DNA of 28,555 bases from Hyphomicrobium sp. GTDB taxonomy: Bacteria; Pseudomonadota; Alphaproteobacteria; Rhizobiales; Hyphomicrobiaceae. A program made the position numbers and the translations under genes. How positions within the stretch are numbered: position 1 is the stretch's first letter; the number at the start of each line of letters is the position of its first letter. Shown here in pieces: positions 25,426 through 28,555 of the stretch. Below the pieces are notes generated by a model, which ran no database searches, was not told the origin of the DNA, and worked only from the letters and a program-made list of their open reading frames with translations. The DNA lies in the NCBI GenBank assembly GCA_030609245.1, contig JAUWCP010000004.1, positions 1 to 28,555 of the forward strand, in the 5' to 3' direction.

Positions 25426-25917
25426 ATGGCCGATCTGGACGAGATCTACAATACGAAGCTTCTAGAGCTGGCGGCCCACATTCCGCATTCTGAGCGGTTG
25501 AAGGCCCCCGATGCAACAGCGACCGCCCATTCGAAGCTGTGCGGATCGACGGTCAGCATCGATCTCACGATGAGCAACGGCCGGGTGACGGGCTTTGGCC
25601 AAACGGTAAAGGCCTGTCTACTTGGACAGGCAACGTGTGCGATCGTGGGGGAAAACGTCATCGAAGCGACGTCGCAGGAGTTGCGCGAAACCGGCGCTGC
25701 GATGCACCGGATGCTCAAGGAGGAAGGACCGCCGCCGTCGGGGCGCTTTGCCCGGCTCGCGCTGCTGGAACCCGTGCGCCATTACAAAGCGCGGCACGGC
25801 TCGGTCATGCTGGTGTTTGAGGCCATCGAGGAGGCCATCGCCAAGATCGAGGGCCGGGAGGAAAATCGGGGCGGCCAGCGCACGCTAAAGCGGAAAAGTG
25901 GCGGGCCACACCTATGA
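25426..25917 (+). CDS. IscU/NifU-like iron-sulfur scaffold homologue with altered Cys set
   Basis: This 163-residue protein matches the IscU/NifU N-terminal fold: IYNTKLLELAAHIPHSERL, LCGSTVSIDLTMSNGRVTGF and VKACLLGQATCAIVGE. Cysteines are C39, C64 and C71. Canonical IscU/SufU has C-x-D at the first site and a third Cys near residue 106-128; here the Asp is replaced (CGST) and the late Cys region reads KARHGSVMLVF without Cys. It may hold a cluster differently or act as an adaptor. A charged C-terminal tail ends RKSGGPHL. The ATG at 25426 has AAGG about 7 bases upstream. Its stop overlaps the yidD start (ATGA), so the two are translationally coupled. Confidence 0.85.
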   Translation: MADLDEIYNTKLLELAAHIPHSERLKAPDATATAHSKLCGSTVSIDLTMSNGRVTGFGQTVKACLLGQATCAIVGENVIEATSQELRETGAAMHRMLKEEGPPPSGRFARLALLEPVRHYKARHGSVMLVFEAIEEAIAKIEGREENRGGQRTLKRKSGGPHL

Positions 25918-26207
25918 GCGTCGCGGGCTCCCTTCTGAAGGCGCCGATCCATGTCTATCGTTGGACGCTCAAACCCTATGTCGGTTGGGACTGCCGGCAC
26001 GTGCCGACATGTTCCGAATATGCGCTTGAAGCCATCGACAAGAACGGCGCTTGGAAAGGCTTTTGGCTGACGGTCTCTCGGCTGTCGCGCTGTCGCCCCT
26101 GGGGAACGCAGGGGCATGATCCAGTCCCCGACCTTCGCGCCGAACGGCATCTATTCGCTCCTTGGCGCTACGGGCGCTGGAAGGGACTGCGGCATCCGAC
26201 CGGATGA
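25914..26207 (+). CDS. yidD: Membrane protein insertion efficiency factor YidD
   Basis: YidD is a small inner-membrane-associated protein that aids YidC-dependent insertion. The 97-residue protein shows the family signature CRHVPTCSEYALEAI, KNGAWKGFWLTVSRLSRC and RPWGTQGHDPVPD. An amphipathic N-terminal segment (SLLKAPIHVYRWTLKPYVGW) precedes it. The ATG at 25914 overlaps the previous stop by four bases (ATGA). In many bacteria yidD sits with rnpA and yidC; here it is with the Fe-S scaffold-like gene and thrS, an arrangement I associate with related alphaproteobacteria. Confidence 0.95.
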   Translation: MSVAGSLLKAPIHVYRWTLKPYVGWDCRHVPTCSEYALEAIDKNGAWKGFWLTVSRLSRCRPWGTQGHDPVPDLRAERHLFAPWRYGRWKGLRHPTG

Positions 26208-26232
26208 CATCTTCGGTCGCGTCCCCTATATA
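26204..26232 (+). promoter_or_regulatory. Candidate thrS promoter
   Basis: ATGACA (26204-26209) and TATATA (26227-26232) are separated by 17 bases, a plausible sigma-70 pair, giving a leader of roughly 45 bases before the thrS ATG. It overlaps the end of yidD. thrS could also be read from the upstream genes. Confidence 0.4.
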
Positions 26233-26268
26233 CCTCGCATCTTACCTGCTTGGTTGGCAGCGATTGAG

Positions 26269-26273
26269 AGGAG
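26269..26273 (+). promoter_or_regulatory. thrS: Shine-Dalgarno that decides the thrS start
   Basis: AGGAG directly abuts the ATG at 26274, leaving no spacing, but stands 9 bases before the ATG at 26283. The latter also gives the family's MPEITLTFPDG beginning. Confidence 0.6.
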
Positions 26274-26282
26274 ATGAGGTCG

Positions 26283-28259
26283 ATGCCCGAAATCACTTTG
26301 ACGTTTCCCGATGGCGCAAAACGCGCGGTGGAAAAAGGCATAACGGGCAAGGCGCTGGCTGAAGGCATCTCCAAGAGTCTCGCCAAGAAAGCCGTCGCGA
26401 TCTCACTTGATGGCAAGCTTGCCGATCTCGCCGATGCAATACACGCCGGCGCCGAAATCAAGATCATCACCCGCACGGACCCGGAGGCCCTCGAGCTCAT
26501 CCGGCACGATTGCGCGCACGTGATGGCTGAGGCCGTGCAGTCGCTGTGGCCGAAGGTTCAGGTCACCATAGGACCGGTGATCGAAAACGGCTTCTATTAC
26601 GATTTTGCCAAGCAGGAGCCTTTCCATCCCGACGATCTGGCAAAGATCGAAAAGCGGATGCACGAGATCATTCAGAAGAACGCGTCCTTCACCAAGGAAG
26701 TGTGGAGCCGCAAGCAGGCGAGGGAGTTCTTCAAAAAGAACGGCGAGATGTACAAGGTCGAGCTTGTCGACGCTATCCCCGAGGGCGAGGACGTCAAGAT
26801 CTATAAGCAGGGTGAGTGGCTCGATCTGTGTCGCGGCCCGCACATGGCCTCGACCGGTCAAGTCGGCAAAGCGTTCAAACTGCAAAAAATCGCAGGCGCC
26901 TATTGGCGTGGCGATTCCAACAAGCCGATGCTTCAGCGCATCTACGGCACGGCCTGGGCCAGCGGAGAGGATCTACAGGCCTATCTGACGATGCTGGAAG
27001 AGGCCGAGAAGCGCGACCACCGGCGGCTGGGGCGCGAGATGGATCTGTTCCACTTCCAGGAGGAGGCGCCGGGAGCCGTCTTTTGGCACCCCAAGGGCTG
27101 GGCCCTGTTCCAGAACCTGATCGAGTACATGCGCCGGCGCCAGAACGCGGCCGGTTACCGCGAGGTCAACTCACCAGACATGCTGGACCGCGCGCTTTGG
27201 GAATTGTCGGGTCATTGGGAGAAGTTCCGCGAGAACATGTTCATCACCGAAACGGAGGATGAGCGCGTCTTCTGCTGCAAGCCCATGAATTGCCCCGGCC
27301 ATGTGCAGATCTTTAAGTACGGTCTCAAGAGTTATCGTGACCTGCCTTTGAAGCTTGCGGAATTTGGCAAGGTGCACCGCTATGAGCCCAGCGGAGCGTT
27401 GCACGGTCTGATGCGCGTGCGCCACTTCACGCAGGATGACGCGCATATTTTCATCACTGAAGACCAACTGATGGACGAGTGCCTCGCCATCAACGATCAG
27501 CTTTTGTCGATCTACGAGGACTTCGGCTTTACCGACGTCGTGGTGAACTTGTCGACGCGGCCGGAAAAGCGCGTGGGTTCAGATGAGCAGTGGGACCAGG
27601 CCGAAGGGGTCATGGGCAAGGTGTTGCAGGAAATCGCCAAGCGCGGCGGCGGACGCAACAAGACCACGGTAACTCCGGGTGAGGGCGCATTCTATGGACC
27701 GAAGTTCGAGTACGTCCTGCGCGACGCCATTGGGCGCGATTGGCAATGCGGGACCACGCAGGTCGACTTCAACATGCCGGGCCGGCTCGGCGCATTTTAC
27801 ATCGATGAGCATTCGGAGAAGAAGATACCGGTGATGATCCACCGCGCCATCTTCGGCTCGCTTGAGCGTTTCACCGGCATTTTGATCGAGAACCACGCGG
27901 GCCATTTCCCGCTTTGGCTGGCGCCGCTGCAGGTGATGGTGGCGACGATCGTCTCTGACGCCGATGCGTATGCGCTTGAGGTCGTTGAGAAGCTGAAGGC
28001 GGCGGGCCTGCGTGCCGAGGTCGATCTGAGAAATGAAAAGATCAACTACAAAGTGCGCGAGCATTCATTGGCGAAGGTGCCGGTGATGCTGATCGTCGGC
28101 AGACGCGAGGCGGAAGAGGGCACAGTCTCTGAGCGCCGGCTGGGGAGCCAAGACCAGCAGGTGATGGGACTTGACGAGGCCATTGCCGCCTTGGTCGATG
28201 AAGCCGTGCCGCCCGACTTGAAGCGGGCGCGCGAAGCGGGGGTGGAGAGGGCGGCTTAA
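26283..28259 (+). CDS. thrS: Threonyl-tRNA synthetase
   Basis: ThrS charges tRNA-Thr with threonine and edits mis-attached serine. The 658-residue protein has the full architecture: TGS domain (1-62), editing domain with RHDCAHVMAEA (H75, H79), class II catalytic core with CCKPMNCPGH (zinc ligand C337), MRVRHFTQDDAHIF, and HRAIFGSLERF, and the anticodon-binding domain from about 555 (LAPLQVMVATIVSDAD to YKVREHSLAKVPVMLIVG). ATG 26283 is preferred over 26274 because of the ribosome binding site spacing. No T-box or repressor-like leader is visible in the roughly 50 bases before it. Two palindromic repeats follow its stop. Confidence 0.97.
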   Translation: MPEITLTFPDGAKRAVEKGITGKALAEGISKSLAKKAVAISLDGKLADLADAIHAGAEIKIITRTDPEALELIRHDCAHVMAEAVQSLWPKVQVTIGPVIENGFYYDFAKQEPFHPDDLAKIEKRMHEIIQKNASFTKEVWSRKQAREFFKKNGEMYKVELVDAIPEGEDVKIYKQGEWLDLCRGPHMASTGQVGKAFKLQKIAGAYWRGDSNKPMLQRIYGTAWASGEDLQAYLTMLEEAEKRDHRRLGREMDLFHFQEEAPGAVFWHPKGWALFQNLIEYMRRRQNAAGYREVNSPDMLDRALWELSGHWEKFRENMFITETEDERVFCCKPMNCPGHVQIFKYGLKSYRDLPLKLAEFGKVHRYEPSGALHGLMRVRHFTQDDAHIFITEDQLMDECLAINDQLLSIYEDFGFTDVVVNLSTRPEKRVGSDEQWDQAEGVMGKVLQEIAKRGGGRNKTTVTPGEGAFYGPKFEYVLRDAIGRDWQCGTTQVDFNMPGRLGAFYIDEHSEKKIPVMIHRAIFGSLERFTGILIENHAGHFPLWLAPLQVMVATIVSDADAYALEVVEKLKAAGLRAEVDLRNEKINYKVREHSLAKVPVMLIVGRREAEEGTVSERRLGSQDQQVMGLDEAIAALVDEAVPPDLKRAREAGVERAA

Positions 28260-28275
28260 GCGGCGTGCGCCTGCT

Positions 28276-28302
28276 ATGTCCGCTTGGGCGTAGAGCGGAC
28301 AT
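28276..28302. repeat. Short palindromic repeat, copy 1
   Basis: ATGTCCGCT (28276-28284) and AGCGGACAT (28294-28302) are perfect 9-base arms around a 9-base loop, 16 bases after the thrS stop. It shares arms with copy 2 and resembles small dispersed palindromes I associate with alphaproteobacterial intergenic DNA. It could fold in the thrS mRNA tail and help protect or end the transcript. Confidence 0.65.
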
Positions 28303-28319
28303 TCCGTAAGCGCGCGTCC

Positions 28320-28348
28320 ATGTTTGCTTTCGGGGGTAAAGCGGACAT
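28320..28348. repeat. Short palindromic repeat, copy 2
   Basis: ATGTTTGCT (28320-28328) and AGCGGACAT (28340-28348) repeat the copy 1 design in direct orientation, 17 bases after it. The left arm differs by two C-to-T changes, which still allow G-U pairing in RNA. The loop TTCGGGGGTAA differs from that of copy 1. Confidence 0.6.
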
Positions 28349-28426
28349 CAGCCCAGTCGCGCTGCTGGTTCAGATTTGCATCGAAGTGGAGCCCGGCTAT
28401 TGGCCCGGCTGTGTGAAAACGTTCTG

Positions 28427-28555
28427 CTACTCGAACTCATAACCGGCAACAAGGCGCAGGATCGCGTTTTCGCTATCGCTTGTGAGACCGAATGCGCCGC
28501 CGATTCCGAGTTTAATGTGGTTCTCCAGTTCGGCTTGTAAGTTGACGCCGATGTA
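28427..28555 (-). CDS. C-terminal fragment of a probable outer-membrane beta-barrel protein
   Basis: The minus strand carries an open frame entering from the window edge and ending at TAG 28427-28429, giving the last 42 residues. Alternating polar and hydrophobic residues in short strands (YIGVNLQAELENHIKLGIG, AILRLVAGYEFE) and the ending near Tyr-Glu-Phe fit the final strands of an outer-membrane barrel such as a porin-like or autotransporter protein. The penultimate rather than the last residue is Phe, which is slightly unusual. The family cannot be named from this piece. It converges on thrS with the palindromic repeats between. Confidence 0.55.
   Translation of the reverse strand, partial: YIGVNLQAELENHIKLGIGGAFGLTSDSENAILRLVAGYEFE

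Overview
The window looks like chromosomal DNA of an alphaproteobacterium, most likely of the order Hyphomicrobiales (Rhizobiales), possibly a Hyphomicrobium-like methylotroph. This rests on high GC, the protein types (DUF3126, BTLCP-type cysteine peptidase, PAS_5 protein, bacterial ELM1 family, FolE/HisI/patatin/CBS cluster) and gene order. The species assignment is inference. I see no prophage, transposase, CRISPR array, tRNA or rRNA. It is mostly ordinary housekeeping DNA with several local oddities.

Layout. 1-3542: the 3' three quarters of carB, then greA, which converges on an Lrp/AsnC regulator. 3732-7240: an ELM1-family protein, a CPBP-type membrane protein with atypical motifs, and ettA (ABC-F) interrupted by one in-frame TAG. 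7241-9529: a possible gene remnant, a glutathione S-transferase, and a minus-strand group (two-helix membrane protein, possible 55-residue ORF, orphan MlaC-like protein). 9648-15434: a methionine-cycle operon, in which an ArsR regulator fused to a methyltransferase domain (SahR-like) is followed by metF and a methionine synthase split into two overlapping genes. A near-consensus promoter with a palindrome filling its spacer lies in front. 15581-16630: a small membrane protein, a strong terminator-like hairpin, and a 31-residue minus-strand membrane ORF with a structured leader. 16631-20006: a crotonase lacking both usual catalytic glutamates, cysE, DUF3126, a gamma-carbonic anhydrase-like protein, and a secreted transglutaminase-like cysteine peptidase. 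20007-20682: a gene-poor gap. 20683-25268: PAS_5 protein, rhomboid protease, CBS protein, patatin-like phospholipase, hisI, folE. 25426-28259: a divergent Fe-S scaffold-like protein, yidD and thrS. The end holds two copies of a short palindromic repeat and the 3' end of a probable outer-membrane beta-barrel gene.

How the genes fit together. The central operon joins folate one-carbon units (MetF makes 5-methyl-THF) to homocysteine remethylation (split MetH) under a regulator expected to read S-adenosylhomocysteine. cysE starts cysteine synthesis and folE starts pterin/folate synthesis, though neither is in that operon. No clearly new multi-gene system is visible. The best leads are the nonsense codon in ettA, the operator-in-promoter of the met operon, the small membrane ORFs, and enzymes that keep a family fold but lack key residues.
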